NCBI GenBank assembly: GCA_015680685.1
Contig: MNCI01004529.1
Coordinates: forward strand, 643,159-707,158
Direction of reading: 5' to 3'
Length of the DNA: 64,000 nt
From: Gnetum montanum
Lineage: Eukaryota > Streptophyta > Gnetopsida > Gnetales > Gnetaceae
Part shown: piece after piece, positions 13,401 through 25,347 of the stretch
How positions within the stretch are numbered: position 1 is the stretch's first letter
Layout: the number at the start of each line of letters is the position of its first letter
Translations under genes and position numbers: made by a program
Notes under the pieces: generated by a model
Database searches by the model: none
Seen by the model: only the letters and a program-made list of their open reading frames with translations
Told to the model about the DNA's origin: nothing

Positions 13401-14829
13401 AATTTCCTTGTTCCATTGATCCATTTCTCATTGCAGATTGTTGATGAATCTTACCTTAGGCAGATACATTGCAAAACCTGCACTATGTTCCCTCCAAGTT
13501 ATCAACTCCTCTAAGCATTCATTTTAAAAATGAGATACTGTCAGCATTTGGAATATTTCGGTGTTTGTTATATCTTCCTGCACCTTTTCTTCTCTCACAT
13601 AATATGCAAGACAAACGGAAAGAAAGTGTTAAGCCAACAGTATGTGTCGTATCATGCTTTGTATGCCAACAGCTATATTTCTTAAAAAATGCAATGTTAT
13701 TTCTGTCCATGTATGTTTTGCAGATATTGAGTGTGTAGAAGTCCACTCCTATGTTACAACTAGAAACATGTCAATTCACCAAGGCTACCTTCAATGAAGC
13801 TTTCATGAAAGCCAAGTAAACTGAAACATGCAGTCATGAGAGATGTGATGCTTGATGATGCCAGAACTATTAGTTAGCATGGTGCACCAGTAGCAAATTT
13901 TTTACTGGTGCCAGCAATCTTTGAGCAGCAATAGCCGGATGTCAGTACCTAGGCTACCTTTGAGGACTTGCCCTATTATGCAAAGTCTGATCATTTTTAA
14001 ACATTCCTTCTATCCAAATCGTGCCCCAGTAAGCTCAATGCTTTCCTCTGAAGAACTCTTTCTTCTTAGCCTATTTGTCATCTTCTCTGTCTCTATCCTA
14101 GCCAACTCCCATCTCTTTCAACTCTCATTGTTGCCCAAATAGTTATTGCTTCATTCTACCTCTCATTGTCTCTCTTGGATACTGATTTCAAAGAATAATA
14201 GCAAAATGGGACCTGATATTAGGAGCAGTTATGGAGTGACCTATTCCAAGGGGGCTCAATAAGATAAGAAATTTTCTTGGCTTGAATTGGTTTTATAAGA
14301 TCATCTCTTGTATTAAGAGCTCCTATTTCTTTAAAAAATATACTAGTTAGAGAAAATAATATTAAAGCATTTTATAAAGCTCATCGTATGCAAATAGAAG
14401 CTCCTGATAACTCCGTAGCATCATCTTGGAAATATGATAAACCTTTAGTTCCAGTTTCGAAAACTTTGAGATAGGAGATAGTGTTTTAAGAGATAAGAAA
14501 CATGGGATGCTATATACAATACTGAATCTGTCAATACTTTACTATCAGAACTTAAAACCGTTAAAATACTAAAAGCGAACAGATATGGTAACTTCATTAC
14601 AAACTGTAACTGGTAAATTCATAAGCAACTCAACAAGGTGCTGATCATTTGAAAAAGATTCTGTTTCTGTCTGTTACTTGGGATTTGAAAACCCGTTTTC
14701 AATTTGTTAAACTTAGCCTTATCCTAATACCACAGTACCACTGACACTGTACTCACCAGATTTTGGATAACAAAAGCCAAACAATCCATCAAAAATTTAA
14801 AAAGGTGCGAAAGGTAAAGGGAATTTTAC
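13401..14829. other. Intronic DNA next to exon 1, nothing recognised
   Basis: Short frames at 13469-13746 and 13921-14142 overlap on opposite strands and match nothing I know. The intron donor closes the segment at 14829. Confidence 0.4.
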
Positions 14830-15493
14830 CTGCTACAAATCTAGGCCTCTGAAGAGAAACCCCATAAATGGACGGATCGAAGTTGGCAGGGTCATAATAA
14901 TATGTGGAGATGAGAGCCCTCACATAAGTGTAGAACAAGGGCGAGAGCACCAGATCATCCTCCACAACAAAAGCGAACTCATCATTGGAAGAGGGCCACC
15001 AGGCCTCAAGCCATTGAGCCTGCAACCCAGCATTTGCAGTCCTGTGATGGATCTCCTTCTCACCATGTTTCCACTCGAACCTATCAACATATTCCAAAAT
15101 CTCGTGGGATTTTTTCAGTAGATCATCCGCATTTTGGGACCCTTCCAAGCTGAAATGGTCAATCAAAACATGAAGCTTGACTCGATCATTGTCGTAAATA
15201 GCTCTTGACAGGGATTCCAGGCACCTTGAAACAGATTCAAGCCTGTTGTAGGCAAGTAGCTTGATAACAAAGCTAAAATTCTGGGGCAACTGAACCTCCC
15301 TTGCAGTTGTGTGAAAGTGGATTTGGTACGTTTCAGATGATGTAGAAGGATGCAAATTGTCCGGCAAAAGCAGGCGAATCTCCGAGTGGTAACACAAGTA
15401 AATGACGAAGGCAGAGACTGTGACAAGGACAACATAGAGCATAAGCCTTTGGTGGGTAGATGTCGATTTCATCAAGGCTCTGTGATGTGCCAT
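14830..15493 (-). CDS. Glycosyltransferase family protein 2 (plant GT-A type), exon 1 with start codon
   Basis: The ATG is at 15493 (MAHHRALMKS). The frame stays open further upstream, but only through a TTG at 15589, so 15493 is the first ATG. Residues about 17-35 (LMLYVVLVTVSAFVIYLCY) form one hydrophobic span after a short basic cytosolic tail, a type II anchor typical of Golgi glycosyltransferases. The luminal part carries the GT-A start (FSFVIKLLAYNRLESVSRCL, about residues 74-93). It then carries the acidic metal/nucleotide-sugar motif FVVEDDLVLSP with E178-D179-D180, like the EDD motif of GnT-I (GT13). The exon ends after VSLQRPRFVAG at a CAG|GTAAAA donor. With exon 2 it gives 640 residues. 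Catalytic activity is inferred from family resemblance; the substrate is unknown. Confidence 0.9.
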
Positions 15494-16030
15494 TGGATTC
15501 AAATCGTTCACTGCACCAATACCTAGCTCAAGTTTGCAATCTTTCAAACATGAAACAGTCCACCACAAAAACCCAATTGCCTGTGTCAAGGATAGCTGGA
15601 AAAGAACTACTGCAGCCTTCCATCACCTCTGCATCTCACATGTAACCCAACCACATTTGCTCCCTGAACATAACACAGCTACTTTGCAATTTATCCTAAA
15701 ATGGAGCGAGCCTGACCAACTGCACAGGCCTGCGCCCTCCCTCCGCAATTTATGTATCCGGTCACTGAGAATTCCTGTGACAAGTAACGTACAAATCAAG
15801 TTGTTTAATAATCTGTCTCTGAAATCCGGAACAAATTTTATCATCAGCTCGCCAGAAGCACTGTGGTATTCAGAACAAAACTAATAAACGGAAAAGAGGA
15901 AGAGCCTTGAAAATGATAAAGAGAAAGACGGACGAGTAACGGCGAGTCCGCTGCAACACACTTGCAACGCTACATGGTTCTTCTTTCCAGTTACCTGATA
16001 CAAACTCTTTTAAAAACCACGTACTACACT
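15494..16030 (-). promoter_or_regulatory. 5' leader and presumed promoter region of the glycosyltransferase gene
   Basis: Directly upstream of the ATG the sequence is less AT-rich than elsewhere and free of transposon signatures. A 73-codon ATG frame (15844-15623, minus) would be an upstream ORF if transcription starts beyond 15844. The sequence TTCTTTTCCAG just above 15589 could also be a splice acceptor of a leader intron. No clear TATA box was found. The region is assigned by position only. Confidence 0.35.
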
Positions 16031-16412
16031 GATCATGTGGCCCCTAAACCAGGGGGGATAGATTGCTAAGATTGTTCAAAATAATTTAAGATAGTTTTAC
16101 TAATGCGGGTGTATTATTATTGCATTAATAGATTAGTTTAATAATAAAAGAATACTCACTATATTGCCTAAAGGTCTATATAAGCGTGGATATGGGTTGC
16201 AACCCTTCAGCCAATAACAAAATAATAGGAAATGTAAACCATAGAACTAGGCGGGTGGATTCAAACCCAAAACGAGCAACAAAACAATATGGAAGTGTAA
16301 ATTATAGGACTTTAGAGAGATATAATGGTTGATTTATGAAAGTGTACAAACTAAAGTGTAGAAACTAGAGATTTTACAATGTGTCAACCCAAACGATTTA
16401 TTGGACAAGTTC

Positions 16413-16542
16413 ATGTTATGAAAAACAAAAATTAACTCAACAAAGTGGCTAGCCACCTCTAGATGTAACAAAAATAAATGTTATGAAAAACATAATTAAC
16501 TCACCAAAGTGGCTAGCCATCCCTATATGTAACAAAAATAAA
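16413..16542. repeat. Tandem pair of about 65 bp
   Basis: Two adjacent units (16413-16477 and 16478-about 16542) both begin ATGTTATGAAAAACA, contain AAAGTGGCTAGCCA and end AACAAAAATAA. They differ by a few substitutions and one indel. Confidence 0.85.
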
Positions 16543-16639
16543 TCACACAAATTTTTAGTAGAAATATTATATTGTTGCCTCAAATGTTCTTCCTTTGGTA
16601 GGTGAGTCCATCTTCCACTTTATATCCTTAACCAACATG

Positions 16640-17230
16640 AACTCAAACAAAGCTCATTGATAAAAATGCTAGCTCTAATTAAGATATGATACTAGAAAGA
16701 TAAATCTAAAGAATTACTTCTAATGTGCTCCAGCTGATTTTTTTCTTTCCTTCTACATTTGACTCTAACCTTTAACCAATTTCTAAATGTCATTAGGCCT
16801 AATTTATATCTTCTCCTCTCCTCTAAGATATTCTAAGTCTTGAGCCATTGTATTCTTTGAAAGTGCTAACCTTATTCTCTTCTACTTTCAAGGATTTGTT
16901 TAGAAAATTTGAGCTATTTTCTTCCTATAAGGTTTTAATTATAAGCAATAAATTGACAAAGAATTTCAGTTAGAAGTAGATCATACTCCAAAAGAAACAT
17001 GGGATATATGGTTTAAGCCTTAACCTTTAATTCATCTAATATTCCTTTTTTCTTTTAGATCAAGTCCTCACACTACACACCCATAAAATGCAACATGATA
17101 AATGATAATAAAGAAATTTTATATTTTGACTTTTCAAGCCCATATTCCTAATGCCTTGTGCTTGTTTTAAGAGTGTGGAGAGCTTTAATTCATTATGATT
17201 CTTAACATATTTATCTCATCTACAAATCCA
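16640..17230 (-). mobile_element. Fragment of the intronic LINE family
   Basis: The segment aligns by eye with 7190-7660, in the same orientation. Shared landmarks are TATAAGCAATAAATTGAC and the stretch corresponding to the post-RT phrase VLLYGC near 17080. It is a short, heavily mutated copy with no intact frame. Confidence 0.6.
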
Positions 17231-17269
17231 AGAATCTAAAAGAGTTCACAATTTCTACATTAGATGTAA

Positions 17270-19400
17270 TACCCTACCTATTGCATATAGGCTAGGATGA
17301 TGCTACACCCAAAATTGTCCACTAAGCATAAGGAAAATGGTAGTCACATCCAATACACATGGCTAGTTAGTATAACTATAGTGGAAACAAACAACATAAG
17401 TTAAAAACCATAACATGCTCACTTGGAAAATACATAACATTGGTCATAATATAACACTACTTGCTTGAAATACATCAAGCATACCATCCAAAACACACCA
17501 TAACATATTAAGCATGTTATCTACATCCTCACTATCATAATTCATTACTAATATGTCATATATATATATAATAAGTCTTAGCTCAACAACTATTCGTATT
17601 AAAATCATGAAACACATATACATCAAATCTCAATATGTACATAATACATATGGCTACATTCTCCTCATTAGCCCTTATGCCCTTATACACTTTAGCTTTA
17701 TCACTTGTATAAAATAGAGTCAATATAAACTAAGTAGAAAGCCATTATACTTTCTTTGTTGAAGCATTGACAAGCATCACACTATACGAGGAGAAGGGGA
17801 AAGAGAGCATCCTACATGAAAGTGTCATTCTTACATGCCCACTCAACATCATATTGCATATCATGCATAACTCATATCACAAGCATACAACATCCAATGT
17901 TCCAAATCATAAACATACACATACGGAAATTAGTACCCCTCATCACATATTTGTAGAGACACAACACATGTAACATCTAGTGTTTCATCAATTATATGAA
18001 CTCACACAACAACCTTTGCCCATGCATAACTATATCAAACTCCCATGGCAACCTATGCCCATGCATAACTATATTAGACTCCCATGATAATTGTTTCCCA
18101 AATCAATCACATACATAAGTCAAGCTATACACGAAGACCCATATCTAAGCCTCAAGTCTCAATACACATAACATTACATAAGCTAGTAAAGATCCACTCC
18201 AAGTCTTAAATCCTACTACTCCATAACATACATGATCATAAAGTACACAAACATCAACACACCCACCTACCACCACTAGAACTAATCATACACATAATAC
18301 CAATCAAGCACAAACCTATGTTATAATTAGCATATCTGCACTCAATGTTATATGTGTATCAATAGTCATGAGTACTCATAAATCAAATATCTACAAGTAT
18401 TTTATTAGTATTTTATTATCCTGACTAGTGCTAGGACCTATTAATCGGTGATCCACAACAACTAGCCTTTTGAAGATTTGCCCATAGGATGAACCCACCT
18501 ATGCCACATACTAGTCATAGGACAAACCCACCTACACTCTTCTACTCCTAGGATAAGGCCTATGCGAAGAGCATTACTAATGCATTATAGCAAGGGTCAA
18601 TCCAACATCCTCCAAGATGTCTCATCATCAACTAATTCACATACCTTATGCTAGATCCACTTGCTAACCAACCATAAGCAAGCAATGCTACATGCCTCAT
18701 CTTGAAATCACATATTGTACCAAGCTTAATTAAGCCTTATTAATCAATGTTAGCATCTTGTACCACATGAAACATTGACATGGATCACTAACATATACAT
18801 ATCTATCATAAACCAACAATCACAAGCATCATGTGTTATATGACATTCTATATCATACACATCACATAACATCATAGACTAATATACACATGACTAGTGG
18901 TGAGTTTATAGGACCATTCACATTGTAAGCATGCATATTACAAAACCATGCTTACTATCCTAATAATCTAGACTCATAAGCAAATACATGTACATGCCCT
19001 TTACACACACACATACATTAGAATTGTATAATACAAACCATCATCATAGCATACACATTTAATTATATATACCACGAAATAATATATGATTAATCCACAT
19101 ACTTTGTCATACATTCTAACCCAAAAAAATAAATCACAACATTGTCATTAGTGCATCATTTCTTACTACCAGTATTTTTCTCTTAACTATGATCTAGTCA
19201 TCAACTAACCATGACTTATAGTAGGTACATTATTTCTCATTATGACTTGTCAAGAGGTTGCAGCCTTCATCATGCATTATGCATTAGGAGTGATGTTGAC
19301 ATAATTTAATGACCATGCTTATTCTATTATGTGCACTTGATATTTTTATGGAGTGATTTATGGTCTTTTGATATGTTATATGATTTGCTTGTGTGTTCTG
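17270..19400. other. About 2.1 kb of CA/AT-rich DNA, unassigned
   Basis: The stretch is dominated by words such as CATACA, CATAAC and ACACAT, with no frame longer than 68 codons. A TGTAATACCCTACC near 17273 resembles the start of some gypsy LTRs, but I found no matching end, primer site or second copy. Around 18470-18560 an irregular motif (CATAGGA-nnn-ACCCACCTA) recurs. It could be a decayed LTR or satellite-derived DNA. Confidence 0.3.
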
Positions 19401-19439
19401 ATGAATTGATGTGCATGCTTTATGTTAGTGTTCAATCCC

Positions 19440-20700
19440 TACCTAAGCCAGGATTAGGTTGGATGTGTATTGTATTATACATTTTTAGGTTTTTATCTTT
19501 ACAATATATCTTAAAACACCTTTCCTTTGGGATAAAAGAAGGATTAGGCCTTATCCTTGTTCAAAAGTGCTTTCATAGGCTTTTACTTATTACTAAAGAG
19601 TTTCTTGCAATGAGAAGGAAAAAGCTCTCTCTAAAGATAAAAGAACACATTAATAAATAGTAATAGAAGTTGAAGGTTTCCCATCCTTAAGCCTTAAATA
19701 AAAATTTATACTATACAAAATAAATTAAATTTTCAACTTTTACTATGAGCTTTTTTATTGTAGCTGAAATGTGACATCTTTGAGAATATGATATTTAACT
19801 CCTAAAGTGGGGTCATAATTATGCTCTGATTACAAAAAAATAATTGTACACCAAAGCTTCCAAATAGAGGAGAAATAAGGAGTTGAAGAAACTTCCAATG
19901 CAAAGAAAATAAGTAGACAAAGCATATTGATTACCAAGAATGACTTCATTGATGCTTAGTTGAAAGTTGTTATAAATTCAAGATGTTCATTTCCAAGCAT
20001 GTTATGTAGCAAGACACTCAAAACAACATGAGAAAATAAGTCTTCACTTCTACAAAGAGGACATTGAGGAGAAATGAATTCTCATATGTTTAATACAATT
20101 GCTAATAGGAAGATGTTGATGAATAAGACACAATAAAAAAAATATGAATTTTTAGAAAAATAGGAGCTCCCTAAATATCTTTCATTTTCCTCATAAAAAA
20201 GTGCAATGATAATTGCATTTTCTAGGTCTTATTGAAGTTTTTATGTAGGTAAAATCATTCTTTGTAATAATCTTGTAAGAAACTTTAGAATTAAAAGGAA
20301 AAATAGATTTGCTATCCTTCCAAAATATATCTAGAAAAGCTTGATGTAAACTATTGTTGACATTAAATAAATTCTCAAGATCAGAAATTAATTAAAAAAA
20401 ATTCTTTCTATTCAAACCATGAAGGCTAGAAGCCTCCTTCCATGTAGTCCATCTATCAATCATAGATAAACAAAAAACTACAACGATATCAAATGTGCTC
20501 CAAGTGATACACAATCTAGATGAATTAGTAACCTAAGTTCATTCATTAAAAGGAAGCCACAATGGACTAATTTGCTTAAGCATATTTTTTGAAACTATAA
20601 TATGATTGTAATTCAAATACTTACAAAGCTTGCACCATATCTTCCAAATTTGTTTAAAAACTAGGGAACTAGGAAGTTGAAATATTCAATTATGAATAAT
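19440..20700 (-). mobile_element. LINE remnant, copy 2 (inverted relative to copy 1)
   Basis: The reverse complement aligns with 1380-2000. Shared features include the block around TGCTTGGAAATGAA, the phrase AATGAAGTCATTCTTGGT, the AGAGAGAGnTTTnTCCTTCTC stretch and the 3' UTR of the same length. From 20100 to 20700 the minus strand continues into the more 5' domains (zinc-binding RVT and linker). The 109-codon plus-strand frame 19331-19660 is antisense to this 3' UTR. Confidence 0.7.
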
Positions 20701-22280
20701 TAATTAAGTAATTAAGTTTTTAATTTAAAGGGTCTCTAGTGCTAAAAATATTTTATCATCATTATTCTAATGGATAATACCATAAAATAATTAAAAGGAA
20801 ATTAACATGTAGTGTGAAACCTTAATGTCATTATGAATAAAGGACATTTGTAAACATATAAAATACCTCATTAGTACAAGAAATCTCTTTTACCCAGTGG
20901 ATCTATCAAAAGTATAAGTAAGGTAATAATGAGATGAAGATAAGCAAATAAAAGAAATATTAAAAATTATTGACAAGACCTCTGGTGATATCAGCCTATG
21001 ATATGGATGAGAAATACAATTTTACTATGTAGATAATAGATCAATAATTAAGTATTTCAAGTCATCTAAGATAATATTTAAAAATTTAGGGTTGCAAGGA
21101 CATTTGGAAGCACAAGTATGGAAACATGTGGGCATTCCATTCAACATCACTCATGAAGTTCTATGAAGTTATCAAAACAAGAGAGTTACTATTGAGTATG
21201 AAGTTGATAGATTCTCATTTAAACTATTAGAGAGGGTTATCACGTATATCTTAAAGGACATTCGTAAAAATTTTCCAATGTTTAGCATGAAATCTATGGC
21301 TAAATCAAATATTCAAGTTATGTCTGAAGATCTATTCATGTTTCATTATAATAAGACATGGGTGGAAATTTCATAGCTTAAAGAATTGACAATGAGATGT
21401 TATCCTGGTTATAAGACTTTTTATTTGGAAACTCCAAGTTATGGATTCAATTTCAGTAGGCAATGTTGAGTTATAATGTTCTAATTTGGCTATATGTTTT
21501 AGTATGTACCTATATTTAATTATTTTAGTTAAATCAACAAATTCTATAATAGAAATGAATTCAAAAGATAATGTGTATGAAGAGCTTGTAAATATTGATC
21601 TTTTTAGACCAACTTTCAATGATTCACAAATTTTAAAGATTAATGTAAATAACCTAGAATTTGCATAAATACATGCCTTTTAAAAATATCTTGAGTAATA
21701 GATTCATATACATCATTTGGTAGTTCATAAAAAGGCATATTAGTAGAGGCTTTGCTTGAAGGACTGCCTACCAAATCTAGTGGCATTATACACTATTCAA
21801 AAAAATGGTTGAGAGTGCAAGAAAGAATGAATGAAGTAGAAAATAGAGTTTTTTGATAGAGAAAATTCCTCTGAAAGAAAATAATTTGTTTCTACTCATA
21901 ATATGTAGTTGTGACATTGTTATTAAGAATAGTAACATGCCTTTAATTACTAATATGTTAAAGAACTATGGCATTAAATGGATAGCCAACCATAGCAAAT
22001 CATTATCAATTCCTTTACCTACCTTAACAATGAATCCATCATAGATAGGATAAAGGCATCAAGATGAATGACATGTATGAAAGATCTTGTATTTATTACT
22101 CGAACTAGCACACATGCCTACAACTCATTATGACATAATGAGGTGATTGAGATAACCACTTGAGCCACCTCACATTGACAACAAGAATTTGTTAGTTTAT
22201 GTTAACCTTGTTAGCTATATTGGCAAGTGGGAGTATGACTTAATTGGGAAGCCTTTTCTTTTGTTGGTAATAGTTAGTTA
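20701..22280. other. Unassigned stretch with a short frame remnant
   Basis: From 21080 to about 21365 the plus strand reads as codons with one stop (LQGHLEAQVWKHVGIPFN, then VDRFSFKLLERVITYILK). Its composition suggests a decayed gene or transposon frame, but I recognise no domain. The rest shows nothing. Confidence 0.3.
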
Positions 22281-22284
22281 TCTT

Positions 22285-22480
22285 ACACCCAAGGATGTAG
22301 TGTAGCAGTCAAGACACTTATTTCATGATTGGAAGATTGTGGATTCAATTCCTACTTTCGCATATGGGTGTGGTAGTAATGAAGTAACTTGGTGGTAGGA
22401 CATGTAAAGGCATCACTTTGGAGAAGCACTTTTTGACCACCCTTGAGTTTAAAACTAGCCAAGTGTTCCAGAGTGGACTC
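22285..22480 (+). mobile_element. tRNA-derived SINE candidate
   Basis: A pol III A box-like sequence (TAGTGTAGCAGT, 22298-22309) is followed 43 bp later by a B box-like sequence (GGATTCAATTCC, 22341-22352). These are close to consensus TRGCNNAGYNGG and GGTTCRANTCC. The head resembles tRNA-headed plant SINEs such as Au. The 3' end and target duplication are unclear. Confidence 0.5.
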
Positions 22481-23949
22481 AAGATAGACTATGCATCAAT
22501 GTTCATAGCACATACACACATAGCATAAGCATACTGAATACATTAGTTCATAGGTTAGGAGTGTAGCAAGTATGACTCATGAAATGATATAAGCCACAAG
22601 ACCAACATGACACACACACATAAACATAACCATGGCTAGCATAAGCAACCACATACAAGAAATTGCTTTCCTAGAAGAGAAAAAATGCATTCCCAGTCTA
22701 ATACATCTACTCCTCAACCTTAATCTCAATAGAAGGGTAGTGGCTTGTGCATCAAAGCCATAGCTCATCCACAAGGCTACATATCCTTGTGATGCAATAC
22801 ACAAAGGAATTAGTGTCATGTATTTCCTTGGTGATGGTTGTAATAGCATAAAACCCATAAGGATCTCCACACTCCTTTGATCCCTATTTTGGAGGAAAAT
22901 AACCTTCGATCCACTAATAAGACATGCTTTTCAATACTCTTCCCTACTTGAAAGAAGTAACATCCTCAAAGCTTAAGTCTTTGTTCAAACAATTTGCCAA
23001 ACATGGAGTGTCATATGGATATCAAGGGTAATAAGCAATTCAAATCCCATCCAAAATTATAGATAAGAAGATCAACAACTAGTTTCATTGAGTGTAAAGC
23101 ATGAATGTTGAATGAAACCTAAAATCCAATCAAGGCATAAGAATCAGCATGCGATCTAGGTTAAGGAAGAAAAGGCTTACCCTTTTTCATGAAAATGATA
23201 CCAACCTTTCTACCTAGAGTGAGACTTAAATTTTGAATCATTTTCCTACACTTTGTAGCAATACAAATGTGTATTCTTCTAGAGGCATTCATTCCTCTAT
23301 TTGTAAACTTATACTTACTTGAAGTCACAATTCTATGATCCCTACTTGGGGTCATAGTCATAATCCTATGCTTCCTACTGAAAGACATAGTCAAGAACAT
23401 ATACTCCTTGCTTAGAGTTGCCATCAAGAACATATGTTCCCTACTCAAAGCTATCATGAAAAAAATGTGCTTCCTCCTTGGAATCACTCCATCATACTAT
23501 CTCTCTCTCTCTCTCTCCACCCTCTCACATGCATGTGATCTTTTTTTATCTTTATTTCTTTTTCTCTTTTTTTACTAACAAAAATTAATTCATGAAGGAA
23601 GTGTTGGCATCATGCCAACCACATTTTGATCCTCTTGGTACTCATTACCTTATTTGAATACTATATTCTCCACCTTATACTAAGGTAATTAGATCCTCAT
23701 GTACCTATAGCATGGAACCCAAAAGTTTCATCTCTTACCCTTTGTCATCTTCATTGGAAATCATCAACGGAGCATGAGGTTAAGGCTTAATTGCACTCAA
23801 CCTACAATTATCATCTGATCCATTACCACCACTTCTAAATCAAACATTCTAAGAGCATTCTCAAGCATAATTCTCTCCACAACGAATGTATTATTTTAGA
23901 CCTTAACACCTTGGAAGATATTAAGAGAATCCTCCAAAATGTTGTTGTT
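22481..23949. other. Repeat-like stretch between SINE and gag remnant
   Basis: Minus-strand frames at 22870-22577 and 23487-23161 are short. The second is largely made by a minisatellite (23331-23480). A CT run lies at 23503-23520. This may be the decayed part of the gypsy element whose gag lies at 23950-25263, but I could not recognise protease or RT. Confidence 0.3.
23331..23480. repeat. 33-bp minisatellite, about 4.5 units
   Basis: Units such as TACTCCTTGCTTAGAGTTGC and TGTTCCCTACTCAAAGCTAT recur every 33 bp, each followed by a CAAGAACATA-like word. On the minus strand the period is 11 codons (SREHMFLMATL, SKEYMFLTMSF, SRKHRIMTMTP), so the reading frame is kept. Confidence 0.75.
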
Positions 23950-25263
23950 TATTTCATGACTCATTTTTCTCTTGAGAAACTTAACTTTCTTATACCCCAG
24001 AGAAGAGGTTTGTTTACCTAGAGTTGGGGTAGCATGTAAGCCTTTGAAATTACTAGAAATAGCCTATCCATTTCCTTTTCTAGACTTATTACTCTCTTTC
24101 TTACTTTCAAGTGGTTGTTCCACTACATTCTTATCTTTTTTTCCTACCTTGTAATCAATTAAATTACCAACAACTTTGATGGCCTCCCTAAATTCTTTGA
24201 TTTTGCAAGCCTTGAGATCATGTTCAGCCCAAGGTTTGAGGCCATTGAGAAATAGTCTATATTTTCTGTTCTCATTTATATGTGAGATTTGTATGATGAT
24301 ATTTTAATATTCCCAAATATATCTCTCTAGTTCTTCCATGTGTCATAGCTCCTTTAGCTTCACATAGGCTTTAATAATGGAAGTACTCGAATGAAAGTAC
24401 TCAATCAAAGCTTCTTTAAATTATTCGTAGGTCCTGATGGATCTCTCAATCCTTACTTTCTCTTCTTGAAGAATGTCAAGGCAATAGGTTTTTGCTATTC
24501 CACCCAAGAATTGGATGGTAATGTAAGATTCGTTTTCTGTGGCATATTCGTACATCTTTAGGAACTCTTTTACATCAAAGAGAAAAGCATCAATAACAAC
24601 ATCATATCTACCATCTTCATAAATTTTTGGTTCTTTTGCTTGAAACTTGAAAATTGATCAACTTGGTCCTAATGCTAGTGCTCTTTCTTACACAACTAGT
24701 TGATCTTTCACAACCTCAATTTCATCTACCAATTGATTTTTCAAGGTCTTAATCTCATTTTCTTGGCTCTTAAACAAGGCTTGTTGAGTTTGTAATAATG
24801 AACATATCTCCTATTTTTCATCTTGAAACTTTTGATTGGCAAGTGGAAGATCATCAATAACATCTTCAAGTCACTTCAGTTAGTTCTTGAGCACAAGGTT
24901 TTGAGTTAGGGCAAGTTTGTATTTAGTGCTAGAGCCCAACTCTAGAAGGAAAATAACTTCCATTAAATCAACTAGCTCTTAAATCATATGAGCCTTTTCT
25001 ACCATTGGTAGACTATATATAATGATGCTATCTATTTGCAATAATTGGCCCCATAGTTCTTGCATCATTTTAGGGGATTCATCAATATTCTTCTCATTAA
25101 TCATTTTCATATCCTCATTCTCATATAGATTCTCATAAACATTTACATCATTATATATCTCCTCATACATATGACTACACTGACTACCACCTCCATTTAG
25201 TCCATTATCAGGATTGGTACTCGGAGATATATTGTTGAGATTTCAACTTCATTTACTCATATT
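23950..25263 (-). pseudogene. gypsy gag remnant
   Basis: Read downwards from 25263, an acidic N-terminal part and a coiled-coil stretch (24800-24700) are followed by a retrotransposon gag core at 24660-24150. Recognisable pieces are FLFDVKEFLKMYEYATEN, FKEALIEYF, LWHMEELERY and LFLNGLKPWAEHDLKACK. Only a few stops interrupt it. It ends against the first LTR at 25348, so the element was probably cut by that insertion. It is not the same family as A/C/D or B. Confidence 0.65.
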
Positions 25264-25347
25264 TTTTTGTACATCATGAATATGAATCATTAACCACCAC
25301 AAGCCTTGAACTTCAAACCATAAGATGAGTTGTTTAACTAGCTATGT

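Larger units (their letters stand above)
4279..14829 (-). other. 10.55-kb intron of the glycosyltransferase gene
   Basis: The donor at 14829-14828 reads CAG|GTAAAA and the acceptor at 4280-4279 reads TTTCCAG, both on the minus strand. Splicing is phase 1 and restores a continuous reading frame between two blocks of one protein family. The intron carries a sense-opposed RTE LINE (4714-6289), a LINE in the gene's own orientation (6783-9700), a 167-bp repeat pair near 11.1-11.5 kb and a MITE at 13141-13397. Introns of this size filled with old repeats are characteristic of conifers. Confidence 0.85.

Noticed and set aside
15494-15589. N-terminal extension of the glycosyltransferase to 15589
   Set aside because: The codon at 15589 is TTG, not ATG. 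The first in-frame ATG is 15493, and the extension would put 32 residues before the anchor.
19331-19660. 109-codon plus-strand frame
   Set aside because: It is antisense to the 3' UTR of LINE copy 2; the homologous part of copy 1 has no such frame.
23331-23480. CRISPR-like array
   Set aside because: The units are directly adjacent and diverged, without unique spacers, in a plant genome; it is a minisatellite.
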